DNA of 64,000 nt from Salinimicrobium gaetbulicola (lineage in GTDB: Bacteria; Bacteroidota; Bacteroidia; Flavobacteriales; Flavobacteriaceae): NCBI RefSeq assembly GCF_042676025.1, contig NZ_JBHTJP010000035.1, positions 434,001 to 498,000 of the forward strand, in the 5' to 3' direction. A model generated the notes under the pieces. The model saw only the letters and a list, made by a program, of their open reading frames with translations, had not been told where the DNA came from and ran no database searches. This document shows, piece by piece, positions 39,336-48,331 of this stretch (its first letter is position 1; every line of letters starts with the position of its first letter). The translations under genes were made by a program, and so were the position numbers.

Positions 39336-42146
39336 ATGGCTTTAAAGATCAACTGCGGGGGGAGGCTGTTAATTCTCCTTTCTTTCTATTCCCTTTCCCT
39401 TTGTGCCCAAAACTTTTCGGTGCGCGGAAGAACCATCGATGAACGAACCAATCTGCCAATTTCAGGAGTTACGGTGTCGTCCGAAGGAACTTCGATCCTG
39501 GTTTTAAGCGATTCTGATGGCGCCTTTGTGCTAAATGAGATCCCAGAAGGAGAACATATTTTAGAATTTACTAAAAATTCATTTTTTAGTAAGCGGTTAC
39601 CCGTTTTGGTGCAAGCAGAACTGGATATAGGAAATGTATATTTAGAGCCCGACCTGGTCTCGGTTCAACAACAAACGGCTATAATAAACCTTTCAGATCA
39701 TGATCTTGATGAAGAGTCGGGAGGTTTTTCCAATATCTCCGGATTGCTTCAGTCCTCCAGGGATGTTTTTCTGAATGCTGCAGCCTTTGATTTCAGTTCA
39801 AGTTTTTTTCGTCCCCGTGGTTATAATTCCGAATACTCAGAAGTCATGATAAATGGGATTTCTATGAATAAGTTTTTCAGCGGAAGACCCTTGTGGAGTA
39901 ATTGGGGCGGACTCAATGATGTCCAAAGAAACCAGGAATTTTCTAATGGTTTGACACCTTCCGAAGTATCTTTTGGAAAGCTTGCTGGAACCACTAACAT
40001 CATCATGAGGGCTTCGCATAACTCCCCGGGAGGGAAAGTCTCAATTGCTATGGCCAATCGTTCATATACCGGAAGGTTGATGGGTAGTTACCACACTGGG
40101 TTAAATGCTAAGGGCTGGGCTTTCTCCTTTTCTGCAGCGCGTCGGTTTGCAGAAGAAAGTTACGTGCAGGGCTCGACCTATGAATCCAATTCTTTTTTTG
40201 CTTCGGTGGAAAAACGACTCAACCCAGATCACAGTTTGAATTTCACGGGATTTTTTACACCGGTAAAACGGGGGAAATCCTCGCCTAACACTAGGGAGGT
40301 TTTTGATCTGAAGGGCAATAAATATAATTCGTACTGGGGTTATCAAAATGGGGAAATCCGAAATTCCAGGATCCAAAGAGTGGAAGAGCCCGTTTTAATG
40401 CTTAATCATTACTGGAATATCTCTCCTGGCACGAATTTAAATACTGGTATTTCTTATCAGTTCGGAAGAGTGGGCAACAGCCGTATTGATTATGGAGGGA
40501 GTCGTCTTTTTTTCAATTCCCAAGGTGAAGATATATTTATAGGAGGTGGCACAAATCCTGATCCCGCATATTATCAAAAATTGCCTTCCTATTTTTTACG
40601 TTCAGAAGATAGACTTGATTATCGTTCAGTCTATTTGGCACAACAGGATTTTCTTAAAAACGGACAACTTAATTGGGAAGAATTGTATGCGGCGAATCTC
40701 AATCAGGCTCAAAATGGAGGGAATTCCCTGTATGTTTTGTATGAAGATATAAATGACGATCAATTGGTTTCTTTCAACACCTTACTTCGGAAGGAGTTGA
40801 ATGCCAGGTGGGTTTTAAATTCCGGCCTTAATTTTCGATCGCTGAAAAGCGAAAATTTCGCGCAGGTTGAAAGTCTGCTGGGAGGAACAGCTTTTTTGGA
40901 TGTTGATTCCTTTTCCGAAGGATCTAAAGCTCAAAATGATCTATTAAACCCTAATCGGCTCGTTGGTGAAGGGGATAAATTCAAATACCATTATGACCTT
41001 CTTGCCAAGGATCTCGGCTCTTTTGTTCAATTTCAATACTTCGGAAAGAAATGGGAATTTTATACAGCTGTTGAAGGGTCATATTTGATCTATCAAAGAA
41101 ATAGCTTTTACCAGAATGGTAATTTTCCAGACACCTCACTAGGGAAAAGCGAAGAACCTGACTTTTTAAGTTATTCCCTTAAAGGTGGCCTAAATTATAA
41201 ATTATCGGGCAGACATATTTTTAGTGCGAATCTGGGTTACTTCAGGAAGCCGCCTACCTTGAGAAATAGCTTTTCAAATGCCAGGCAGAATAATAAAGTT
41301 GTAAAAGATCTTACCCAGGAAAAGATTGAAATTGCAGATCTCGGTTATGTATATCGCTCTCCTAAACTTAAAGGCCGAATAACAGCTTTTTATGCCGAAT
41401 TCAAAGATGTTACTGAGCTCTCCTTTTATTTTGCCGATGGACTTTCCGGATCAGGAAGGGACTCTACTACTGCTTTTGTACAGGAGGTGATGACGGGTAT
41501 TGAAAAAAGGCATATCGGGATTGAATTTGGTTGGGAATTTCAGGTTACCACTACTCTCAAAGTAAAAACTGCAGGATCCTTCGGAGAATATGTGTATAAC
41601 CGAAATCCTTCAATTTATCTGACTTCAGATGATTTTACCGAAGATCGTGAAATGGGGAGGGCTTCCTTGAAGAATTACCGGGTTCCGGGAGGCCCGCAAC
41701 ATGTGGCACAGATAGGGCTAGAATATCGTGATCCTGAATATTGGTGGATAGGAGTGAGCGGAAATTATTTTTCTCATGCCTTTTTAGATATAGCACCGTT
41801 ACTAAGGACTTCCAATTTTTTGACCGATAATGATGGACTTCCCATCAATGATTACGATCTGGAAACCGCAAAACAACTTCTGAAACAGGAAAAATTTGAT
41901 GATTATTTTCTGGTAAATATGGTTGGTGGAAAGTCCTGGCGCATAAAGGATAAATACCTGGGTTTCTTTGCCAGCATCAATAATCTGCTTGAAGTTTCTT
42001 ATATAACCGGTGGCTACGAACAATCCCGAAATGTGAATTATTCTTTACTCAAGGAAGATAAGGAAAGAGATCACCCCCTTTTTGGAAATAAGTACTGGTT
42101 TGGTCCGGGAACAACCTATTATGCGCATGTTTATTTTAGATTTTAG
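39336..42146 (+). CDS. TonB-dependent receptor (paralogue 2)
   Basis: 936 residues from the ATG at 39336 (MALKINCGGRLLILLSFYSLSLCAQ), a signal peptide; an in-frame TTG upstream at 39315 is unlikely. A carboxypeptidase-regulatory-like domain (about 27-105) precedes a plug with SSFFRPRGYNSEYSEVMINGISMN and LWSNWGGLNDVQRNQEFSNG, and a barrel ending YAHVYFRF. The plug is unusual in that the RG box is followed by GGKVSIAMANRSYTGR. It shares long stretches of order with the receptor at 31265. The DUF5689 lipoprotein starts 4 nt downstream, and the EEP nuclease is divergent upstream. Confidence 0.9.
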   Translation: MALKINCGGRLLILLSFYSLSLCAQNFSVRGRTIDERTNLPISGVTVSSEGTSILVLSDSDGAFVLNEIPEGEHILEFTKNSFFSKRLPVLVQAELDIGNVYLEPDLVSVQQQTAIINLSDHDLDEESGGFSNISGLLQSSRDVFLNAAAFDFSSSFFRPRGYNSEYSEVMINGISMNKFFSGRPLWSNWGGLNDVQRNQEFSNGLTPSEVSFGKLAGTTNIIMRASHNSPGGKVSIAMANRSYTGRLMGSYHTGLNAKGWAFSFSAARRFAEESYVQGSTYESNSFFASVEKRLNPDHSLNFTGFFTPVKRGKSSPNTREVFDLKGNKYNSYWGYQNGEIRNSRIQRVEEPVLMLNHYWNISPGTNLNTGISYQFGRVGNSRIDYGGSRLFFNSQGEDIFIGGGTNPDPAYYQKLPSYFLRSEDRLDYRSVYLAQQDFLKNGQLNWEELYAANLNQAQNGGNSLYVLYEDINDDQLVSFNTLLRKELNARWVLNSGLNFRSLKSENFAQVESLLGGTAFLDVDSFSEGSKAQNDLLNPNRLVGEGDKFKYHYDLLAKDLGSFVQFQYFGKKWEFYTAVEGSYLIYQRNSFYQNGNFPDTSLGKSEEPDFLSYSLKGGLNYKLSGRHIFSANLGYFRKPPTLRNSFSNARQNNKVVKDLTQEKIEIADLGYVYRSPKLKGRITAFYAEFKDVTELSFYFADGLSGSGRDSTTAFVQEVMTGIEKRHIGIEFGWEFQVTTTLKVKTAGSFGEYVYNRNPSIYLTSDDFTEDREMGRASLKNYRVPGGPQHVAQIGLEYRDPEYWWIGVSGNYFSHAFLDIAPLLRTSNFLTDNDGLPINDYDLETAKQLLKQEKFDDYFLVNMVGGKSWRIKDKYLGFFASINNLLEVSYITGGYEQSRNVNYSLLKEDKERDHPLFGNKYWFGPGTTYYAHVYFRF

Positions 42147-42150
42147 AATT

Positions 42151-43548
42151 ATGAAAACTTACTATTTGTGTTTGCTCACTTTTCTTATTGTGGGTTGTGG
42201 TGCCGATGATGACTTTGAATTGCCAGAAGGAACAGGCGGGGCAAATAAAAACCCTGTCCCTAATACCGATTTGCAAGCGGTATTAGGGACTTATTACCAA
42301 AACCCCGAGGATATTATCACTTTTGAGAATGATCAGATCTTTGAAGCTTATGTGGTTTCCAGTGACGAAGCCGGGAACTTTTATAAAGAGCTGGTGATTC
42401 AGGATAAAGCGGAAGACCCGTTAGCAGGAATCGTCATCAAGCTTAACATGGCCTCCTATTTTCAATTTTTCAACTTCGGAAGAAAGCTGATCATAAATGC
42501 GAAGGGACTGAGCATTGGCGAGATGAATGGTGTTGCGACCCTGGGTGTTCAAAATGGAAAAAGAATTGAGAATATTCCGGCTCCTGTAATTGGGGATCAT
42601 CTTTTCAGGACTTCAGAAGTGGCAGAGATTGTCCCGCTTTCCCTGGAAGCGATTCAATTCAGTGACCAATACGAGAATCTGTATGTACAATTAAGCGATG
42701 TTCAGTTTTCAGAATTTTTGGTCAACCCGGAAGATCCTTTTACCTACGCCAGTGAAGATACCGATGAATTTGACGGGGAAAGGCGGGTGGAAAGTTGCAA
42801 GGGAGATTTTCCGTTTATTTTAAGTACCAGTACTTATGCCGACTTCAAAGGCTTTAAGCTTCCTTCCGGAAATGGGAGTCTGAAAGGCATTCTCACGCGG
42901 GATTTTTATGATGAATTTTATACGATTTATCTGAATTCCCCGGCAGACATAGATTTCAGTATAAATGAACGCTGTAAACAAGACCACTTAGATTGTGGCC
43001 TCTCTGAAGAAGAGGGTTCAAAAGTGCTTTTTTGGGAGGACTTTTCAAGCCAGACCAATAACAAACCCATAAAGGGAAATGGCTGGAAATTAATAGTAGA
43101 AGAAGGCTCAAAAGAATGGGAAGCCTTTACCGCTAGCGGCGGAAATGCATCTTTAGGAAAGTCGGCCAGGATTAGACCTGCAGGATCTGGAGACCGAAAA
43201 ACACAGAGCTGGTTAATTACTCCCAGTATTAATTTTGATTCCACTTCGGGAGAAGTTCTCAGCTTTAAAACATCAACCAGTTTTGCCAATGGAAGTATGT
43301 TGGAAGTGCTGATCTCCACCGATTGGGACGGTTCAGAAGAGAATTTTGGGCTTGCTACATGGAAAATTCTCTCTTCCGCATACATTGCTCAAAACTCTGA
43401 CTTTTTTGGCGACTGGATATCTTCGGGGAATATAGATCTGTCCTGTGTAGAGGGGAAAGGCTATATCGGATTTAAATATACCGGTAGCGATTCCCCGTAT
43501 TACAATGGGATCTATGAGCTGGACGATATCGTACTTACGGCTAATTAG
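42151..43548 (+). CDS. DUF5689/choice-of-anchor-J lipoprotein
   Basis: 465 residues from the ATG at 42151; the longer frame starts at a TTG inside the receptor gene. Lipobox VGC (Cys15). Residues about 35-285 fit DUF5689 (FEAYVVSSDEAGNFYKELVIQD, GIVIKLN, LSDVQFSE, GSLKGILTRDFYDEFYTIYLNSPADIDF), an OB-like domain often found beside extracellular nucleases. Residues about 300-465 form a jelly-roll of the choice-of-anchor-J kind (LFWEDFSS, SWLITPSINFDS, IGFKYTGSDS, YELDDIVLTA). It probably binds substrate for the receptor. Its tail overlaps the convergent peptidase gene by 8 nt. Confidence 0.82.
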   Translation: MKTYYLCLLTFLIVGCGADDDFELPEGTGGANKNPVPNTDLQAVLGTYYQNPEDIITFENDQIFEAYVVSSDEAGNFYKELVIQDKAEDPLAGIVIKLNMASYFQFFNFGRKLIINAKGLSIGEMNGVATLGVQNGKRIENIPAPVIGDHLFRTSEVAEIVPLSLEAIQFSDQYENLYVQLSDVQFSEFLVNPEDPFTYASEDTDEFDGERRVESCKGDFPFILSTSTYADFKGFKLPSGNGSLKGILTRDFYDEFYTIYLNSPADIDFSINERCKQDHLDCGLSEEEGSKVLFWEDFSSQTNNKPIKGNGWKLIVEEGSKEWEAFTASGGNASLGKSARIRPAGSGDRKTQSWLITPSINFDSTSGEVLSFKTSTSFANGSMLEVLISTDWDGSEENFGLATWKILSSAYIAQNSDFFGDWISSGNIDLSCVEGKGYIGFKYTGSDSPYYNGIYELDDIVLTAN

Positions 43549-45745
43549 AGCCTGCAGATACTGATTCTGTTTGTATCATGTTTTCCAGTTTTAACAGGAA
43601 AGCATATTCCAGCGCGATTTCCTTAAAGCGTTCAAATCTTCCCGAAGCTCCGCCATGCCCGGCTTCCATATTGGTGCGCAAAAGAAGGAGATTGTCATCT
43701 GTTTTCTTATCCCGCAACTTTGCCACCCATTTCGCCGGCTCCCAGTATTGTACCTGCGAGTCAAACAGCCCGGTAGTGACCAACATGTGCGGGTAATTCT
43801 GTTCTGTGACATTGTCATAAGGGGAGTACGACAACATGTATTCATAACTGTCTTTATTCTTTGGATTTCCCCATTCGTCAAATTCATTAGTAGTAAGCGG
43901 AATGCTTTCATCAAGCATTGTGGATACCACATCTACGAAAGGTACTGATGCGATCACCCCATTGAATTTTTCCGGCGCCATGTTAACAACGGCTCCCATT
44001 AATAAACCTCCGGCGCTTCCTCCCATTGCATACATATGTTCTGCCGATGTGTAATTATTTTCGATCAGAAATTCCGCAGCATCAATGAAATCTTTGAAAG
44101 TATTTTTCTTTTTGAACATCTTGCCGTCCTCATACCATTGTCTTCCCATTTCCTGCCCCCCGCGAATATGTGCAATGGCAAAAATAAATCCGCGGTCTAA
44201 AAGACTAAGTCGATCTGAACGGAACCATGGATCTATAGAAGACCCGTAGGAGCCATAAGCATATAATAGGGTTGGTGTGTCCGCTCCCAGTTCGGTAGTC
44301 TTTTTGTACACTAAGGTCAGTGGGATTTTCGAGCCGTCTCGGGCTTCTGCAAATACTCTTTCCGTAGTATATTCTTTCGGAGTATGGCCTCCTACAACCT
44401 CCTGTTGCTTCAATACTTTTTTCTCCCTGGATTCCGTATCATATTCTATGGTTGACATTGGTGTAGTAAGTGAAGAGTAGACGTATCTTAATTTATCTGT
44501 ATTGAATTCCGGGTTGACCGAAGTATATGCCACATAGGCCGGTTCATCGAACTCCAAATAATGTTCTTCCTCGTTGTCCTGGTTCATAATTCGCAATTGC
44601 GTAAGCGCATCGCTTCTTTCACTTACCACCAGGTAATCGTTAAAAACTTCTATTCCGCTCAGCAATACTTTTTCTCTGTGAGGAATCACCTCTTTCCAAT
44701 TTTCTTTTGAAGTGGCATTTTCAGGAGTCTCCATTAATCTGAAATTTTTAGCATTCCAGTTCGTCACCACGTAAAACTTGTCTTTGAAATGTTCTATGCT
44801 GTATTCATGATTCCTTTCCCGGGAAGCAAACTGACGGAATTCTCTCATCGGATTTTCAGCATCGAGAATATAATAATCATTACTTACAGTACTCCCGTTC
44901 CAAATAATGATATACTCATCAGACTTGGATTTGGAGACCCCGATATAAAATGAAGGGTCTTTTTCTTCATAGACCAGTTTGTCCTGCTCTGCATTTTGTC
45001 CCAGGGTGTGGCGGTAGATCTTTTCCGGAAGCAAGGAAACCGGGTTCTTAGTGGTATAGAAAAACGTTTTGTTGTCATTTGCCCATGCCCCGCCACCGGT
45101 ACTATTATCCAGTTTGTCTGGAAGGATCTCACCGGTTTCCAGATTTTTAAATTGTATGTGATACACTCTGCGACTAAGAGTATCTGTACCAAAGGCCAGG
45201 AGCTTATTGTCAGGGCTTACTTCAAGTCCGTTGACCGAGAAGTATGCATGCCCCTCAGCGAGTTCATTTACATTGAGCAATATTTGTTCATCAGCCTCCA
45301 TTGTTCCCATTTTTCGGGCATAGACGGGGTATTCTTTGCCTTCCTCGTATCGGGTATAGTACCAATATCCATTTTTAAAATAGGGAACAGACTCATCGGT
45401 TTGTTTGATGCGGCCCACGATCTCTTCATAAAGATTCTTCTGAAGTGAATCGGTATCCTTCATTACGGTTTTGGTATAGGCATTTTCCGCATTGAGGTAA
45501 TCCAGAACCTTTTGAGTCTGAGCATCGGGTTTTTCTGCCATTTTCTGCTCATCTGTAAGGCGCATCCAGAAATAAGGGTCTGTACGGCTGTCACCGTGAA
45601 TGGTGAGGGTCGAATCCTTCTGCATGGCATCGGGTGCTTCGGGGTAGGCAGAAGCCTTAACTAAATCTTGTTGCTGAATTTGGGCCCAGGCTGGTGAAGC
45701 GGTTACAAAGAACATACAAACTACACCATAAAGAAATTTGTGCAT
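43541..45745 (-). CDS. S9 prolyl-oligopeptidase-family peptidase, oligopeptidase B-like
   Basis: 734 residues with a signal peptide ending AWAQ (22), so exported, unlike cytoplasmic oligopeptidase B. A beta-propeller (about 75-430) is followed by the alpha/beta hydrolase domain with nucleophile Ser577 in GGSAGG, Asp662 in GLFDSQVQYWEP and His697 in AGHGGASG. FIFAIAHIRGGQEMGRQWYEDG is characteristic of the S9A/oligopeptidase B group. It should cut short peptides, perhaps after basic residues, in the periplasm. It ends convergently with the DUF5689 gene. Confidence 0.92.
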   Translation of the reverse strand: MHKFLYGVVCMFFVTASPAWAQIQQQDLVKASAYPEAPDAMQKDSTLTIHGDSRTDPYFWMRLTDEQKMAEKPDAQTQKVLDYLNAENAYTKTVMKDTDSLQKNLYEEIVGRIKQTDESVPYFKNGYWYYTRYEEGKEYPVYARKMGTMEADEQILLNVNELAEGHAYFSVNGLEVSPDNKLLAFGTDTLSRRVYHIQFKNLETGEILPDKLDNSTGGGAWANDNKTFFYTTKNPVSLLPEKIYRHTLGQNAEQDKLVYEEKDPSFYIGVSKSKSDEYIIIWNGSTVSNDYYILDAENPMREFRQFASRERNHEYSIEHFKDKFYVVTNWNAKNFRLMETPENATSKENWKEVIPHREKVLLSGIEVFNDYLVVSERSDALTQLRIMNQDNEEEHYLEFDEPAYVAYTSVNPEFNTDKLRYVYSSLTTPMSTIEYDTESREKKVLKQQEVVGGHTPKEYTTERVFAEARDGSKIPLTLVYKKTTELGADTPTLLYAYGSYGSSIDPWFRSDRLSLLDRGFIFAIAHIRGGQEMGRQWYEDGKMFKKKNTFKDFIDAAEFLIENNYTSAEHMYAMGGSAGGLLMGAVVNMAPEKFNGVIASVPFVDVVSTMLDESIPLTTNEFDEWGNPKNKDSYEYMLSYSPYDNVTEQNYPHMLVTTGLFDSQVQYWEPAKWVAKLRDKKTDDNLLLLRTNMEAGHGGASGRFERFKEIALEYAFLLKLENMIQTESVSAGSN

Positions 45746-45843
45746 AATAAAAGATGTTTAATGAGCAGGGAGTGACTTTTTAGAGTCATCGGAATTAGAT
45801 TTTTAAGATAAGGAAAAATGGAATAGTATTAAAAATTTCTTGA

Positions 45844-45872
45844 TTGTGCCAAGTTGCTAATATCTATCTTTG
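45844..45872 (+). promoter_or_regulatory. Promoter of the FAD oxidoreductase gene
   Basis: TTG at 45844-45846 and TATCTTTG (full -7 match) at 45865-45872, 18 nt apart. It gives a leader of about 10-13 nt to the GTG at 45890. Confidence 0.6.
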
Positions 45873-45889
45873 CACAAAATTGAAAATCA

Positions 45890-47443
45890 GTGCAACGCGA
45901 ACTCTCCTTTCAGGTCTCTCCTCAAGTGGCTGCAAATTCAGAAGCCCTTAAACTTTTCGTAGCTAAAAAGGACGGACTGGCTTTTTCTGATATAAGACAC
46001 GTAGAGATCCTTAAGCGAAGTATTGATGCTAGGCAAAAAAATGTTAAGATCAATCTTAAGGTTCTGGTTTTTGTAAACGAGGATTTTCAGGAGCAAAAGA
46101 TCGAACTGCCGGAATATAAGAATGTGACCAACTCTGAGGAGGTTATAATAATTGGTGCGGGTCCTGCCGGTTTGTTTGCCGCTTTGCGTTGTATAGAATT
46201 AGGGAAAAGGCCTATAGTCATTGAGCGAGGCAAAGATGTGAGGGCGAGAAGAAGGGATCTCAAAAAGCTGAATATTGAACATGTTGTGAATGAGGATTCC
46301 AATTATTGTTTTGGTGAAGGAGGAGCAGGGACTTATTCAGATGGGAAATTATATACCCGTAGCAAGAAAAGAGGTGATGTAAAACGGATTTTAGAACTCC
46401 TGGTTGGTTTTGGAGCAACTTCTGAGATCTTGGTAGAGGCACACCCGCATATTGGAACTAATAAATTACCAGCCATCATTCAGGATATCACAAAAACCAT
46501 TATTGAACACGGTGGAGAAGTACTTTTCAATTCACGGGTTGTCGATATACTAGTGAAGGATCAGGAAATTTCCGGAGTTAAACTTTTGGATGGCCAGACG
46601 ATAAGTGCCAAAAAGGTGATTTTAGCCACAGGACATTCAGCGCGTGATATTTTCACCCTTTTAGACCGGAAGAATATAAAGATCGAGGCAAAACCTTTCG
46701 CTTTAGGGGTTCGGGTAGAACACCCGCAGTCATTGATCGACAGGATACAATATCATACCGATGACAGAGGCGAATATTTACCGCCATCTTCTTATAGCCT
46801 GGTAAAGCAGGTGAACGGCCGTGGGGTCTATTCATTTTGCATGTGCCCCGGCGGAATAATAGCACCTTGTGCTACTTCCCCCGGCGAGATCGTAACCAAT
46901 GGCTGGTCCCCCAGTAAAAGAGATCAGGCGACCGCTAATTCGGGTATTGTAGTTGAGGTACGACCAGAAGACTTTAAGAAATACGGAAACTCTCCGTTGG
47001 CGGCCATGTACTTTCAGCAGGAGGTGGAACAAACTGCCTGGGCGGCAGGAGGAAAGACCCAGACAGCACCGGCACAACGGGTGGTCGATTTCAGTAACGG
47101 CAAAACATCTTCAGATTTGCCTGTAACGTCCTACAAACCGGGAATCACTTCAGTAGAATTAGGATCTGTTTTACCGGATTTCATTTACAAAAGTCTTCAA
47201 AAAGGCTTCATTGAATTCGGGAAAAGTATGAAAGGTTATTTTACGAATGAGGCTGTAGTCCACGCCACCGAGTCAAGAACGTCCTCTCCTGTTAGAATTC
47301 CGCGTGACCCTGAAAGTCTGGAACACATCCAGATAAAAGGTTTATATCCTTGTGGAGAAGGAGCGGGTTATGCCGGAGGAATTGTTTCCGCAGCTATCGA
47401 TGGGGAAAAATGTGCCGAAAAAGCGGTTTTAGCTTTGGGTTAG
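45890..47443 (+). CDS. FAD-dependent oxidoreductase (COG2509-type)
   Basis: 517 residues. It must start at GTG 45890, because an in-frame TGA lies at 45881-45883 and no ATG follows for several hundred codons. An N-terminal domain of about 80 residues precedes the Rossmann motif IIIGAGPAGLFAAL, then FGEGGAGTYSDGKLYTR, ILATGHSARDIF and PCGEGAGYAGGIVSAAIDG near the C-terminus. These are hallmarks of the family annotated as NAD(P)/FAD-dependent dehydrogenase. Substrate is unknown. It stands alone between divergent and convergent neighbours. Confidence 0.85.
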   Translation: MQRELSFQVSPQVAANSEALKLFVAKKDGLAFSDIRHVEILKRSIDARQKNVKINLKVLVFVNEDFQEQKIELPEYKNVTNSEEVIIIGAGPAGLFAALRCIELGKRPIVIERGKDVRARRRDLKKLNIEHVVNEDSNYCFGEGGAGTYSDGKLYTRSKKRGDVKRILELLVGFGATSEILVEAHPHIGTNKLPAIIQDITKTIIEHGGEVLFNSRVVDILVKDQEISGVKLLDGQTISAKKVILATGHSARDIFTLLDRKNIKIEAKPFALGVRVEHPQSLIDRIQYHTDDRGEYLPPSSYSLVKQVNGRGVYSFCMCPGGIIAPCATSPGEIVTNGWSPSKRDQATANSGIVVEVRPEDFKKYGNSPLAAMYFQQEVEQTAWAAGGKTQTAPAQRVVDFSNGKTSSDLPVTSYKPGITSVELGSVLPDFIYKSLQKGFIEFGKSMKGYFTNEAVVHATESRTSSPVRIPRDPESLEHIQIKGLYPCGEGAGYAGGIVSAAIDGEKCAEKAVLALG

Positions 47444-47475
47444 AACTTGGAAGGGCAATTTAATTAGAATTTGTA

Positions 47476-48237
47476 CTATTCGTCTTCGTCCTCTTCTTCG
47501 TTTTCGTTTTCGTCCTCATAGGCTACCCGGTATGGAGACCAGATCTCGTACATGGGATCGCCTTTTGAACTTTTTCCTTTATGGTGCCATTCATTATCAT
47601 TTAGCGTATAGTCAAATGGAATTTTGGCGCCAGCACGACTGTTATCTCTGGAGAAAAACTCAATGTTTTCAGTGTATTTACCATTTTCTGCGGAATAGGT
47701 TCCTCCTCCGGTACCAAAGAATTCTCCGGTTTCTGAATTAAAGGCGATCCATTGGAAACGATCACCACTTAATATCTTTATCGTTCGACGGGCACCGGGA
47801 GTACTTCTTTGCATTTTTCCATCCCTTTCTCTACCTGTAAATACCCATGTGCCTGAAAGATTGTTTTTGTTGACTGAAATGCGTTTCCATGCTTTTTCAA
47901 CACCTCCACCAATTTCCGCCAGGACCAGTCCGTCATATCTGTGAAATCCTTCAAAGGTTATTTCTCTGCCAACCAGGGTAGAGTCTGAAGTATGAAAATC
48001 ATATTTCTCGGAATACCCACTATCAATAAAAAATTCGCCACCTGCGGCAGACAGGAACTCATTCGTATTGGCATCCCAGGAAGCATAAGCGAAGTAACCA
48101 TCCTGATAGATTTTGATGGTTATGGTGTCTTCTACCGGTTTCTCATCCAGGTAGATCAACTGCCAGGCACCGTCCATATTCTGGGCTGAAAGGAAATTCC
48201 ATGTAAAGAATAATATCGCTAAAAATAACCTGTTCAT
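47476..48237 (-). CDS. Secreted protein with two lipocalin-like repeats and an acidic tail
   Basis: 253 residues. Signal peptide to SAQ (19), then two homologous halves. The first (about 23-118) has GAWQLIY, IKIYQDGYFAYASWDANTNEF and GGEFFIDSGYSEKYDFHTSD. The second (about 128-232) has GTWVFTG, IKILSGDRFQWIAFNSETGEF and GGTYSAENGKYTENIEFFSRD. The shared order suggests an internal duplication of a small beta-barrel as in DUF4488/lipocalin-like proteins. It ends in a run of Glu/Asp/Asn. Ligand and role are unknown. It follows hflX behind a terminator, so it is probably transcribed on its own. Confidence 0.7.
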   Translation of the reverse strand: MNRLFLAILFFTWNFLSAQNMDGAWQLIYLDEKPVEDTITIKIYQDGYFAYASWDANTNEFLSAAGGEFFIDSGYSEKYDFHTSDSTLVGREITFEGFHRYDGLVLAEIGGGVEKAWKRISVNKNNLSGTWVFTGRERDGKMQRSTPGARRTIKILSGDRFQWIAFNSETGEFFGTGGGTYSAENGKYTENIEFFSRDNSRAGAKIPFDYTLNDNEWHHKGKSSKGDPMYEIWSPYRVAYEDENENEEEDEDE

Positions 48238-48270
48238 TAGTAGGTGTTTAGCTTATAAATTTACGGATTT

Positions 48271-48310
48271 AAAAAACAAAAAAACAGCCCCAATGTGAGA
48301 AGGGGCTGTT
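48271..48310 (-). terminator. Rho-independent terminator of hflX
   Basis: AACAGCCCC (48283-48291) and GGGGCTGTT (48302-48310) form a 9-bp stem; the A-rich run at 48271-48284 is the T tract on the minus strand. Confidence 0.85.
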
Positions 48311-48331
48311 AAATGTGTAGGAAGGAAGAGC

